From the NCBI GenBank assembly GCA_045587185.1, contig JAZNBS010000050.1, positions 39,560-103,559 on the forward strand: a stretch of 64,000 bases of DNA. The letters are read 5' to 3'. Below the pieces are notes generated by a model. The model did not search any database. It was not told the DNA's origin and was given only the letters and a program-made list of their open reading frames with translations. This document shows positions 32,169 through 40,587 of the stretch, piece by piece. The stretch is from UMGS172 sp045587185 (lineage in GTDB: Bacteria > Bacillota > Clostridia > Oscillospirales > Acutalibacteraceae). Within the stretch, counting starts at the first letter, position 1; every line of letters begins with the position of its first letter. Both the position numbers and the translations under genes were made by a program.

Positions 32169-34007
32169 ATGGGAAAAATTATTGGTATTGACCTTGGTAC
32201 TACAAACTCTTGTGTAGCAGTTATGGAAGGCGGAGAGGCTGTTGTTATTCCTAACGCTGAGGGCGGAAGAACTACTCCTTCGGTTGTTGCTTTTTCCAAG
32301 ACCGGTGAAAGAATGGTAGGTCAGGTAGCAAAGCGTCAGGCAATTACCAACCCTGACAGAACCGTTATCTCTATTAAAAGAGAAATGGGTGCATCATACA
32401 ATGTAAATATCGACGGAAAGAACTATACTCCGCAGGAAATTTCGGCTATTATTCTTCAGAAGTTGAAGGCCGATGCCGAGGCTTATCTCGGAGCACCCGT
32501 AACCGAGGCTGTTATTACTGTTCCTGCTTACTTCACTGACGCACAGCGTCAGGCAACAAAGGATGCAGGTAAGATTGCAGGTCTTGAGGTTAAGCGTATT
32601 ATTAACGAGCCTACCGCAGCCGCTCTCGCTTTCGGTGTTGACAAGGAAGACGATCAAAAAGTTATGGTTTATGACCTTGGCGGCGGTACCTTTGACGTTT
32701 CTATTATTGAAATGGGTGACGGTGTTCAGGAGGTTCTCGCAACCGCAGGTAATAACCGTCTTGGCGGTGATGATTTTGACCAGCGTGTTATGGATTGGAT
32801 TGTAGCCGATTTTAAGGCGCAGAACGGCATTGACCTGTCTTCTGATAAAATGGCAATGCAGAGAATCAAGGAAGCCGCTGAAAAGGCAAAGATTGACCTT
32901 TCGGGAATGACCACTGCTGATATCAATTTGCCATTTATTACTGTTGATGCAACTGGTCCCAAGCACTATGAGGGTACACTTACCCGTGCTAAGTTCAACG
33001 AGATTACAGCAGACCTTGTTGAGGCTACAATGGGCCCCGTACGTCAGGCTTTGGCCGACTCTGGGTTAAACACTTCTGAAATCAACAAGGTTCTTATGGT
33101 TGGCGGTTCAAGCCGTATCCCCGCCGTTCAGGAGGCTGTCAAGAAATTCATCGGACGTGACCCGTTCAAGGGTATCAACCCTGATGAGTGTGTTGCATTG
33201 GGCGCCGCTTTACAGGGTGGTGTTCTCGGCGGTGATGTTAAGGGTCTTTTGTTGCTTGACGTAACCCCGTTGTCCCTCGGTATTGAGACCATGGGCGGTG
33301 TTTGCACCAAGGTTATCGAGCGTAACACTACCATTCCTACCAACAAGAGCCAGATTTTCTCCACCGCTGCAGACGGTCAGACCTCTGTTGAGGTTCACGT
33401 TCTCCAGGGTGAGCGCGAATTTGCCCGTGATAATAAAACTTTGGGTGTGTTCAAACTTGACGGAATTGCTCCCGCACCCCGTGGAATCCCTCAGATTGAG
33501 GTGTCTTTTGATATTGATGCCAATGGTATTGTTAATGTTTCTGCAAAGGACCTTGGCACAGGTAAAGAGCAGTCAATTACAATTACCTCTTCTACAAATA
33601 TGTCCAAGGATGATATTGATAAGGCAGTTAAAGAGGCTGAACAGTATGCCGCTGAAGATAAGAAACGCCGTGAGGAGGCCGATCTCAGAAACAATGCTGA
33701 CCAGTTGGTATATACCTCTGAAAAGACTATTGCCGACTTTGGTGACAAGTTGACCGAAGAAGAAAAGACCGATATTCAGGGTGCCTGCGATGCATTGAAA
33801 GAGGCTTTGAAGGGTACCGATACCGAGTCTATCAAGGTAAAACAGGAGGACTTGCAGAAAAAAGTCTATGCGGTTTCCGAAAAGGTGTATAAGGCCGCAC
33901 AGGAGGCCGCCGGTCAGGCTCCGCAGGATGGCGCTCCTAACGGCAATGCTGACCCCAACAATGTTTATGATGCCGATTTCACCGACGTTGATGACACCAA
34001 GAAATAA
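32169..34007 (+). CDS. dnaK: Chaperone DnaK (Hsp70)
   Basis: A 612-residue Hsp70: IGIDLGTTNSCVAVMEGG, DLGGGTFDVSI, VGGSSRIPAVQ and LLLDVTPLSLGIETMGG are diagnostic of the ATPase and linker; substrate domain and helical lid follow, ending in a Gln/Asn/Asp-rich tail with YDADFTDV. ATG 32169 (MGKIIGIDLG), RBS GGAGG. Confidence 0.98.
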   Translation: MGKIIGIDLGTTNSCVAVMEGGEAVVIPNAEGGRTTPSVVAFSKTGERMVGQVAKRQAITNPDRTVISIKREMGASYNVNIDGKNYTPQEISAIILQKLKADAEAYLGAPVTEAVITVPAYFTDAQRQATKDAGKIAGLEVKRIINEPTAAALAFGVDKEDDQKVMVYDLGGGTFDVSIIEMGDGVQEVLATAGNNRLGGDDFDQRVMDWIVADFKAQNGIDLSSDKMAMQRIKEAAEKAKIDLSGMTTADINLPFITVDATGPKHYEGTLTRAKFNEITADLVEATMGPVRQALADSGLNTSEINKVLMVGGSSRIPAVQEAVKKFIGRDPFKGINPDECVALGAALQGGVLGGDVKGLLLLDVTPLSLGIETMGGVCTKVIERNTTIPTNKSQIFSTAADGQTSVEVHVLQGEREFARDNKTLGVFKLDGIAPAPRGIPQIEVSFDIDANGIVNVSAKDLGTGKEQSITITSSTNMSKDDIDKAVKEAEQYAAEDKKRREEADLRNNADQLVYTSEKTIADFGDKLTEEEKTDIQGACDALKEALKGTDTESIKVKQEDLQKKVYAVSEKVYKAAQEAAGQAPQDGAPNGNADPNNVYDADFTDVDDTKK

Positions 34008-34020
34008 TTAAAAATCAATG

Positions 34021-34049
34021 ACTTACGGGTGCTTAAAACACCCGTAAGT
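34021..34049 (+). terminator. Hairpin between dnaK and dnaJ
   Basis: Perfect 11-bp stem ACTTACGGGTG / CACCCGTAAGT with 7-base loop, 13 bases after the dnaK stop, without a good T run. Probably a partial terminator or 3-prime stabiliser lowering dnaJ relative to dnaK. Confidence 0.65.
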
Positions 34050-34096
34050 CTGTATGTAGTTTTGCAAGTTTACATATTATTTAGGAGGATAAGCAC

Positions 34097-35245
34097 TTGG
34101 CAGAAAAACGTGATTATTATGAAGTGCTTGGAGTGGACAAAAGCGCAAATGACGATGAGATAAAAAAAGCCTACCGAAAAATGGCCAAAAAATATCACCC
34201 TGACCTTCATCCGGGTGACGCCGAGGCTGAAAAGAGTTTCAAAGAAGTCAATGAGGCTTACGAGGTTTTGTCCGATTCTGAAAAAAAGGCAAGATATGAC
34301 CAATACGGTCACGCAGGAGTCGACCCCAACTTTGGTGCTGGCGGCGGTGCTTACGGTGGCGGTTTCGGTGATTTTGGCGATCTTGGTGACATATTCGGCA
34401 GTATCTTCGGCGGTGGTTTTGGCGGCGGTCAGCGCAGAGCCAATCCCAACGCTCCGAGAAAAGGTGCTGATACCTCTGCATCTGTTATTCTGACTTTTGA
34501 GGAAGCGGCCAAGGGATGTAATAAGAAAATCAAGGTGACGCGGATTGAAAACTGTACAGAATGTGGCGGTAACGGTTGTGAGAAGGGTCATAGTCCTTTA
34601 ACCTGTCCCACCTGTAACGGTTCGGGTCAGATTTATGTGACACAACGTACACCGTTTGGTGCAATGCAGACCACACGTGCCTGTGATTCTTGCCGAGGAA
34701 CAGGTAAAAGAATTGACCATCCGTGTAAAGTATGTAACGGAAAAGGACGTGTTCGCAGAACCACAGAAAGGGAGATAAATATTCCCGCAGGTGTTGATGA
34801 CGGACAATATATGAACCTTCGCGGAGGCGGTGACGCAGGTGTCAATGGCGGCCCTGCGGGTGATCTTCGTGTTGAAATCACAGTACGTCCGCACCCTATT
34901 TTCGAGCGCAACGGCTTCGATATTTATTGCGAAATTCCTGTTTCATTCACTCAGGCGGCTTTGGGTGCAGACATTACTGTTCCTACGCTTGACGGCAAGG
35001 TTAAATTCTCTATTCATGAGGGTACACAACCCGGCGATGAGTTTAAACTCAAGGGCAAAGGAATTCAGCGTTTACATTACTCTGGACGTGGGGACCAATA
35101 TGTTAAGATTATTGTTGAGATTCCTAAAAATCTCAATAATTCTCAAAAAGAAATGCTGAAAAAGTTTGAAGAATCCACCGATGAAAACTGTTACAAAAAG
35201 CGTAAGGGCTTCTTTGACAAGGTCAAAGAGTTCTTTAAAGATTGA
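34097..35245 (+). CDS. dnaJ: Chaperone DnaJ (Hsp40)
   Basis: A 382-residue type I DnaJ: J domain with KRDYYEVLGV and HPD (in KKYHPDLHPGD), Gly-rich linker (about 75-115), four zinc-finger CxxCxGxG-type repeats (CTECGGNG, CPTCNGSG, CDSCRGTG, CKVCNGKG), and the C-terminal substrate domain. The start is TTG 34097, nine bases after TAGGAGG. Last gene of the heat-shock operon. Confidence 0.97.
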   Translation: MAEKRDYYEVLGVDKSANDDEIKKAYRKMAKKYHPDLHPGDAEAEKSFKEVNEAYEVLSDSEKKARYDQYGHAGVDPNFGAGGGAYGGGFGDFGDLGDIFGSIFGGGFGGGQRRANPNAPRKGADTSASVILTFEEAAKGCNKKIKVTRIENCTECGGNGCEKGHSPLTCPTCNGSGQIYVTQRTPFGAMQTTRACDSCRGTGKRIDHPCKVCNGKGRVRRTTEREINIPAGVDDGQYMNLRGGGDAGVNGGPAGDLRVEITVRPHPIFERNGFDIYCEIPVSFTQAALGADITVPTLDGKVKFSIHEGTQPGDEFKLKGKGIQRLHYSGRGDQYVKIIVEIPKNLNNSQKEMLKKFEESTDENCYKKRKGFFDKVKEFFKD

Positions 35246-35257
35246 TAAAAAGGGCCT

Positions 35258-35292
35258 GAGGAGTTTAAAATTCTTCAGGTCTTGATTTTTAT
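35258..35292 (+). terminator. Terminator of the heat-shock operon
   Basis: 12-bp stem starting CCTGAGGAGTTT and ending AAATTCTTCAGG (two G-U pairs), followed by TCTTGATTTTT. Confidence 0.65.
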
Positions 35293-35362
35293 ATTTTCGA
35301 TTTTATGTAAAAATCTAATAAAATTATTGTTATAAATAATCGCAATTTCGTGTCGTAAATAC

Positions 35363-35391
35363 TTGTTAAACTAATATTTATCTGTTATAAT
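35363..35391 (+). promoter_or_regulatory. Promoter of typA
   Basis: TTGTTA (35363-35368), 17-bp spacer, TATAAT (35386-35391). Confidence 0.75.
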
Positions 35392-35436
35392 ATCTTAGTT
35401 GATCTATGTTTATTTTTCAAAAGGGAAGTTGAAATT

Positions 35437-37266
35437 ATGCCAAAAGCAGAAAATTTGAGAAACGTCGCTATTATTGCTCACGTTGACCACGGTAAGACAA
35501 CTTTGGTCGATCAGTTGTTGCGTCAAAGCGGTACATTCCGTCAGAATGAACAGGTTGCTGAACGTGTTATGGACTCGGGCGACCTTGAAAGAGAAAGAGG
35601 TATAACCATCCTTTCTAAAAATACAAGCGTTATGTACGGTGATATTAAAATAAATATTGTTGATACACCAGGTCACGCTGATTTCGGCGGTGAGGTAGAA
35701 AGAATTCTTATGATGGTTGACGGCGTTGTGCTACTTGTAGATGCCTTTGAGGGCTGTATGCCTCAGACGAGGTTTGTTCTTAAGAAAGCGTTAGGTCTTG
35801 GCAAAAAAGCCATTGTTGTTGTTAATAAAATTGACCGTCCAATGGCACGACCCAAAGAGGTTGTTGATGAGGTTCTTGACCTATTTATCGAACTTGGTGC
35901 AGATGATGAGCAGATAGAATTCCCTGTTGTTTACGCATCGGGCCGTGACGGTTATGCCTCGATTGACCCCGATAATATGGGAACCGACCTGAAACCCTTG
36001 TATGATGCCATTGTCAATGAGATTGACCCTCCTGAGGGTGATATTGAAGGCCCAACACAGGTGCTTTTCTCCAATATTGATTATGATGATTACATTGGAC
36101 GTATCGGTGTCGGCCGTGTTGAAAGAGGAAGTCTTAAAGTTGGTCAGAACGTTGTTCTTTGCCGTGAAGACGGAAGCCGTAAGAACGTTAAAATCACAAA
36201 ACTTTTCCTTTTTGAGGGACTTCGCCGAGTTGAGGTAGATGAAGCACCGTTTGGCGAACTTGTTTCGGTTGCAGGTATTGCCGATCTTAACATCGGTGAG
36301 ACGGTTTGCGACCCCGAACATATTGAGCCGCTGCCTTTTATTAAAATTGACGAGCCCACACTGTCAATGAACTTTATGGTTAATAACTCTCCTTTTGCAG
36401 GCAAAGAGGGTAAGTTTGTCACTTCACGTAATCTTCGTGACCGTTTGTTCAAAGAGGTTGAAACCAACGTAAGTATGCGAGTTGAGGAAACCGACTCGGC
36501 CGATACTTTTAAGGTGTCAGGTCGCGGTGAGTTGCATTTGTCAATCCTTATTGAGACTATGCGACGTCAAGGCTATGAGTTTCAGGTTTCTCCTCCCGAA
36601 GTTATATACAAGACTGATGAAAACGGCAGAAAGACCGAACCTATTGAACTTTTAATGATTGAAGTGCCCGAAGAATATGTCGGCTCGGTTATGGAGCGTC
36701 TTGGTACACGTCATGCGGAGTTGCAGAACATGGGCACACGTGATACCGGTCTTACTCACCTTGAGTTCCTTATTCCTGCACGCGGCCTTATCGGCTACCG
36801 CTCACAGTTTATGACCGATACAAACGGTAACGGAATTATGAATCATATTTTCCACGGATATGAGGAATATAAGGGTGATATTGAAAACCGTCTTACAGGC
36901 TCTCTTATCGTTCACGAATCGGGTGAATCAACGGGCTACGGTTTGTATAACACTCAATCACGCGGACGTTTGTTTATTGGTCCGGGTGTACCCGTTTATG
37001 AGGGTATGATTATCGGTGAAAACCCCAAGAATGAGGATATAGTCTGTAATGTGTGCAAGAAAAAAGCCGCAACAAATATGCGTGCAGCAGGCTCTGACGA
37101 TGCCTTGAAACTGACACCCCCCACGGTTTTGAGTCTTGAGCAGTCACTTGAGTTTATCAAATCTGATGAACTTGTTGAGATAACCCCCGAATCTATCCGT
37201 CTGAGAAAGCGCATTTTGGATAAAGAAACCCGAATGAAATATGAAAGCAGACTGAGAAAACAGTAA
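35437..37266 (+). CDS. typA: Ribosome-associated GTPase TypA/BipA
   Basis: A 609-residue translational GTPase: IAHVDHGKTTLVDQLL (G1), RGITI (G2), DTPGHADF (G3), NKIDRP (G4), then EF-G-like domains and the BipA-specific C-terminal domain. It aids 50S assembly under stress. Full length; RBS about AAGGGAAG. Its stop overlaps the next start (TAATG), coupling it to an exonuclease gene. Confidence 0.97.
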   Translation: MPKAENLRNVAIIAHVDHGKTTLVDQLLRQSGTFRQNEQVAERVMDSGDLERERGITILSKNTSVMYGDIKINIVDTPGHADFGGEVERILMMVDGVVLLVDAFEGCMPQTRFVLKKALGLGKKAIVVVNKIDRPMARPKEVVDEVLDLFIELGADDEQIEFPVVYASGRDGYASIDPDNMGTDLKPLYDAIVNEIDPPEGDIEGPTQVLFSNIDYDDYIGRIGVGRVERGSLKVGQNVVLCREDGSRKNVKITKLFLFEGLRRVEVDEAPFGELVSVAGIADLNIGETVCDPEHIEPLPFIKIDEPTLSMNFMVNNSPFAGKEGKFVTSRNLRDRLFKEVETNVSMRVEETDSADTFKVSGRGELHLSILIETMRRQGYEFQVSPPEVIYKTDENGRKTEPIELLMIEVPEEYVGSVMERLGTRHAELQNMGTRDTGLTHLEFLIPARGLIGYRSQFMTDTNGNGIMNHIFHGYEEYKGDIENRLTGSLIVHESGESTGYGLYNTQSRGRLFIGPGVPVYEGMIIGENPKNEDIVCNVCKKKAATNMRAAGSDDALKLTPPTVLSLEQSLEFIKSDELVEITPESIRLRKRILDKETRMKYESRLRKQ

Positions 37267-38162
37267 TGGAATATATTATTCTTGATAATGAGTGGCATAC
37301 GCCATACTGTAAAATTAACGGAAAATGTATAAATGAACTGATAGAGATCGGCGCCGTCAAATTAGATGAAAATTTGAACGAGATCTCTCGCTTCAGTGTG
37401 CTTATTAAATCAACATTTACCAAAAAACTCAGCACCCGTTTTCAGCGTCTTACAAACATCACTACCGAGGAAATGCTCCAAAATGGTATGTCATTTGACC
37501 AAGCGGTTGACCTTTACTTCGAATGGGCAGGCAAAGATGTCATTACTATGACTTGGAGCAATTCAGATCTTTATGTTTTACTTGAAAATTTCCGTTTAAG
37601 GCGCCGAATTAACACGGTGCCCATCATCGGAAAATATATTGACCTGCAAAAATATGTGCAGAATGAGATGATAACTAAGGGTAGTAACATAACTTCTCAG
37701 GTTTCGGTCAGTAATATGGCTATTATGCTTGGTATCCCGATTGACGGAATCGGTCTGCACCGTGCACTTGATGACAGTTTGCTTTGTGCCGAAATGCTTC
37801 GCAAGGTATATAACAAAGAGCGTTTGTTGACCTATGTTATCGATACATCGGTGTCTGATTATTATGCAAGGCTGACCTTTAAGGCTTACATAATCCGTGA
37901 CCTTAACAGCCCGTTGGTCAATAAAAAAAAGTTGGAATTCAAGTGCGAAAAATGTGGCTGTGATGCTAAACGTCTTACACCTTGGAGTTTTAAAGGCAGT
38001 TACTTTAAAGCAGAGTTTTCTTGCAGTTGCGGTAATAAGTTTATTGGCAGGGTTGCCTTTAAAAAGTATTATGACAAGGTTGTTGTCAAGCATAACACAG
38101 TTCCTATTCCCGCAACCTTAAAGGTTGTTGAAAAAGAGCAAAACACACCACAAAATAATTAA
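37266..38162 (+). CDS. DEDDh-type 3-prime-5-prime exonuclease with C-terminal zinc ribbon
   Basis: A 298-residue protein. The exonuclease fold is seen as ILDNEW (Asp7, Glu9; first DxE pair), a middle segment around TMTWSNSDLYVL (Asp), and IGLHRALDDSLLC (His and Asp of DEDDh). After residue 220 comes a Cys4 ribbon: FKCEKCGCDAKR...FSCSCGNKF. The combination suggests a DnaQ-like RNase or DNase with an added nucleic-acid-binding finger. Coupled to typA by a one-base overlap. Confidence 0.82.
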   Translation: MEYIILDNEWHTPYCKINGKCINELIEIGAVKLDENLNEISRFSVLIKSTFTKKLSTRFQRLTNITTEEMLQNGMSFDQAVDLYFEWAGKDVITMTWSNSDLYVLLENFRLRRRINTVPIIGKYIDLQKYVQNEMITKGSNITSQVSVSNMAIMLGIPIDGIGLHRALDDSLLCAEMLRKVYNKERLLTYVIDTSVSDYYARLTFKAYIIRDLNSPLVNKKKLEFKCEKCGCDAKRLTPWSFKGSYFKAEFSCSCGNKFIGRVAFKKYYDKVVVKHNTVPIPATLKVVEKEQNTPQNN

Positions 38163-38169
38163 TAAATAT

Positions 38170-38208
38170 TCACCCGTACATACACATAAAATGTACGGGT
38201 GATTTTTT
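38170..38208 (+). terminator. Terminator ending directly at the agcS start codon
   Basis: 12-bp stem TCACCCGTACAT / ATGTACGGGTGA (38170-38181 with 38191-38202) plus six T; the ATG of the next gene is the very next base. The right arm holds the only RBS-like sequence (GGGTGA) for that gene. Confidence 0.85.
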
Positions 38209-39522
38209 ATGGGTGTTTTATCATATTTCTGTGCCGTTTTATTACTTGCAAACGGCGTATATCTTACGGTTAAATCCGGTTTCTTTCAGTTTATAAGGCC
38301 ACGACTTATATTCGGAGTTACATTCAAAAAACTGTTGAAGAGCCGAAATTTGAACGGATTCAAAGCAATGTCGATTGCATTAGGAAGTACCATTGGTATC
38401 GGTAATATTGTTGGGGTTTCAGCGGCGATTATCATAGGCGGGCCTGGTGCAGTGTTCTGGATGTTGGTTACTGGTTTTGTGGGTATGATAATAAAATATA
38501 CTGAGGTATACATCTGCGTTGAAGAAGTAAAATTATCAAGAAGAAATTGCGGAGGTCCGATGTATGTTTTGGGTGAAAAGGGAAGGGGTTTTTTCAAAAA
38601 CTTTGGAGTGTTTTTTGCCGCCGTTACGGTATTTGCATCTTTTTTTGCAGGGAATATGATTCAGTCTAAATCGATATATAAATTTATAAAAATCGGATTT
38701 AGTGTTGATGTGATACCCGTTACTGTTATGTTACTTCCGTTGTTGTTTGTAATTCTTATAGGCAAAGACCGTCTTTATCAAAATCTTTCGGCAATACTTG
38801 TACCAATGATGTCTTTGTTTTACATATCCTCGGTAATTATTATAATATTAAATAACATTAACAATGTTCCAAATGCCATACTGTCAGTAATAACGTCGGC
38901 TTTCGGTTTCGGGCAGATTGCCGGAGGGTTTAGCGGTGCTTTATTGTCTGCTGCTTTAAGGACGGGAGTAATGAAAGGGCTTTTTACTCACGAGGCAGGT
39001 ATGGGCAGTTCGCCCATTGCACATTCAAGTACAAACGAAAAAGACCCATTTTGTCAAGGTTGTTGGGGTATCGTTGAGGTTTTTATTGACACCGTTGTAG
39101 TGTGTATGCTCACGGCGATTGCAGTGTTATCCTCTCCCGTTTATTTGGCAAACATCACAAACGACCCTTTTAAATTGATATGTATGATTTTTCAAAGTGT
39201 TTTTGGGTCTTTTGGAATTAAGACTCTCAGTGTTTCTGCCGTCTTGTTTGCGTTTGCTTCAATAGTGGGGTGGTCGTTTTACGGAATAAAGGCATTAGAG
39301 TACTTTACTTTAAACACTAAAATTAAAAAGTTTTATGTGATTATATTTCTGGCAACTGTTCCAATTTCTTGCGTTATCAGTGACAGTTTTGCTTGGGTCA
39401 TGACCGACCTCTTTAATTCACTGATGCTCATACCAAATTCGGTGATGCTCTTGTGTCTTGGCGGTAATAAGGTATCGCCTTTGTCAAAAATTAAAAAGGT
39501 GGTTGAAATAAAAAACAAATGA
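38209..39522 (+). CDS. Sodium:amino-acid (alanine/glycine) symporter, AGCS family
   Basis: A 437-residue membrane protein with about 11 helices. AGCS motifs: GSTIGIGNIVGVSAAIIIGG, GAVFWMLVTGFVGMIIKYTE, GGPMYVLG and GLFTHEAGMGSSPIAH. It imports small amino acids with Na+. The family usually begins 20-40 residues earlier; here the frame starts at an ATG next to a terminator, without a free RBS. Either the start is translationally unusual or expression depends on antitermination. Confidence 0.88.
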   Translation: MGVLSYFCAVLLLANGVYLTVKSGFFQFIRPRLIFGVTFKKLLKSRNLNGFKAMSIALGSTIGIGNIVGVSAAIIIGGPGAVFWMLVTGFVGMIIKYTEVYICVEEVKLSRRNCGGPMYVLGEKGRGFFKNFGVFFAAVTVFASFFAGNMIQSKSIYKFIKIGFSVDVIPVTVMLLPLLFVILIGKDRLYQNLSAILVPMMSLFYISSVIIIILNNINNVPNAILSVITSAFGFGQIAGGFSGALLSAALRTGVMKGLFTHEAGMGSSPIAHSSTNEKDPFCQGCWGIVEVFIDTVVVCMLTAIAVLSSPVYLANITNDPFKLICMIFQSVFGSFGIKTLSVSAVLFAFASIVGWSFYGIKALEYFTLNTKIKKFYVIIFLATVPISCVISDSFAWVMTDLFNSLMLIPNSVMLLCLGGNKVSPLSKIKKVVEIKNK

Positions 39523-39553
39523 ATATATAATACCCTTTAAAGAAGGTGATGTT

Positions 39554-40429
39554 ATGCTGTGTAAAGAATGTCCGCGAAACTGCGGTGCCGAAAGAACTGA
39601 TATTTTGGGTAACGGATATTGCAAATGTCCTGAATCACCGATAGTGGCAAGGGCAGAGTTACATTTTTGGGAAGAACCGCCTATTAGTGGTAAAAACGGG
39701 TCGGGAACTGTATTTTTCAGCGGTTGCTCCTTGGGTTGCGTTTTTTGTCAAAATGAGGAAATTTCTCATAAAAATTTTGGTAAACAGATTACTGTACAAA
39801 GGCTTGCGCAAATATTTGAGGAACTTGAACAAAAGGGCGCACATAACATAAACCTTGTCAATCCAACACACTATGTCCATGCTATCAAAAATGCTATCAA
39901 CATATATCACCCGTCAATCCCGATAGTTTACAATTCCGGCGGATATGATACCGTTGAAACGATTGAAACGGCTGCCGAGTTTGTTGATATTTTTCTGATG
40001 GATATGAAATATCGCTCATGTGACAGAGCGTTGAGGTACTCAAAAGCAGTAAATTACCCCGAGGTTTCGGCCAATGCTATACTAAAATGTGCCGAGATTG
40101 TCAAAGATAATATATTCGATGCATACGGTATGCTAAAAAAGGGTATGATTATCCGTCATCTGATTCTTCCGCAAGGTACCAATGATGCAATAGAGGTTAT
40201 AAAATGGGTTCAACAAAATGTGCCGTGGGCTATTTTCAGTCTTATGAGTCAGTATACACCCTACGGTAAACTTGAAAGTTATAAAGAAATAAACCGTAAA
40301 ATCACAAGACGTGAATATTTAAAGGTGCTTGAATTTGCCAAAGATAGCAATATCGAGTACATTTTTACGCAAGAACTTGAGAGTGGCGATGAAAAATATA
40401 TTCCTCCTTTTGATTTAAGCGGAGTTTAA
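39554..40429 (+). CDS. Radical SAM protein (COG1313, PflA-like/PflX)
   Basis: A 291-residue radical SAM enzyme. The 4Fe-4S/SAM motif is CSLGCVFCQN, preceded by an N-terminal Cys-rich segment LCKECPRNCGAERTD. The fold continues with NLVNPTHYVHAI, YNSGGYDTVETI and FLMDMKY. Related to pyruvate-formate-lyase activating enzymes, but this COG1313 branch lacks an assigned substrate. RBS GAAGGTGA; large terminator follows. Confidence 0.87.
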   Translation: MLCKECPRNCGAERTDILGNGYCKCPESPIVARAELHFWEEPPISGKNGSGTVFFSGCSLGCVFCQNEEISHKNFGKQITVQRLAQIFEELEQKGAHNINLVNPTHYVHAIKNAINIYHPSIPIVYNSGGYDTVETIETAAEFVDIFLMDMKYRSCDRALRYSKAVNYPEVSANAILKCAEIVKDNIFDAYGMLKKGMIIRHLILPQGTNDAIEVIKWVQQNVPWAIFSLMSQYTPYGKLESYKEINRKITRREYLKVLEFAKDSNIEYIFTQELESGDEKYIPPFDLSGV

Positions 40430-40448
40430 AATAATACAACTAAATTAT

Positions 40449-40520
40449 AAGATTCCTCGTATACTCAATAAACACAGTATTATATATGTGTGCTTTGAGT
40501 AAAGTGGGGAATCTTTTTTC
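40449..40520 (+). terminator. Long segmented terminator
   Basis: Three nested stems (AAGATTCC / GGAATCTT, ACTCAA / TTGAGT, ACACA / TGTGT) close a 65-base structure followed by TTTTTT, downstream of the radical SAM gene. Confidence 0.75.
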
Positions 40521-40524
40521 GTTG

Positions 40525-40553
40525 TCATAAATAAAAATATTCTCTCATAAAAT
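40525..40553 (+). promoter_or_regulatory. Possible sigma-E promoter of spoIVA
   Basis: TCATAAATA (40525-40533) and CATAAAAT (40546-40553) resemble sigma-E -35 and -10 elements at 12-base spacing; spoIVA is a sigma-E gene in other spore formers. Confidence 0.4.
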
Positions 40554-40587
40554 TAAGCAAAGAAATGAGAATATCGGAGGAATGTTT

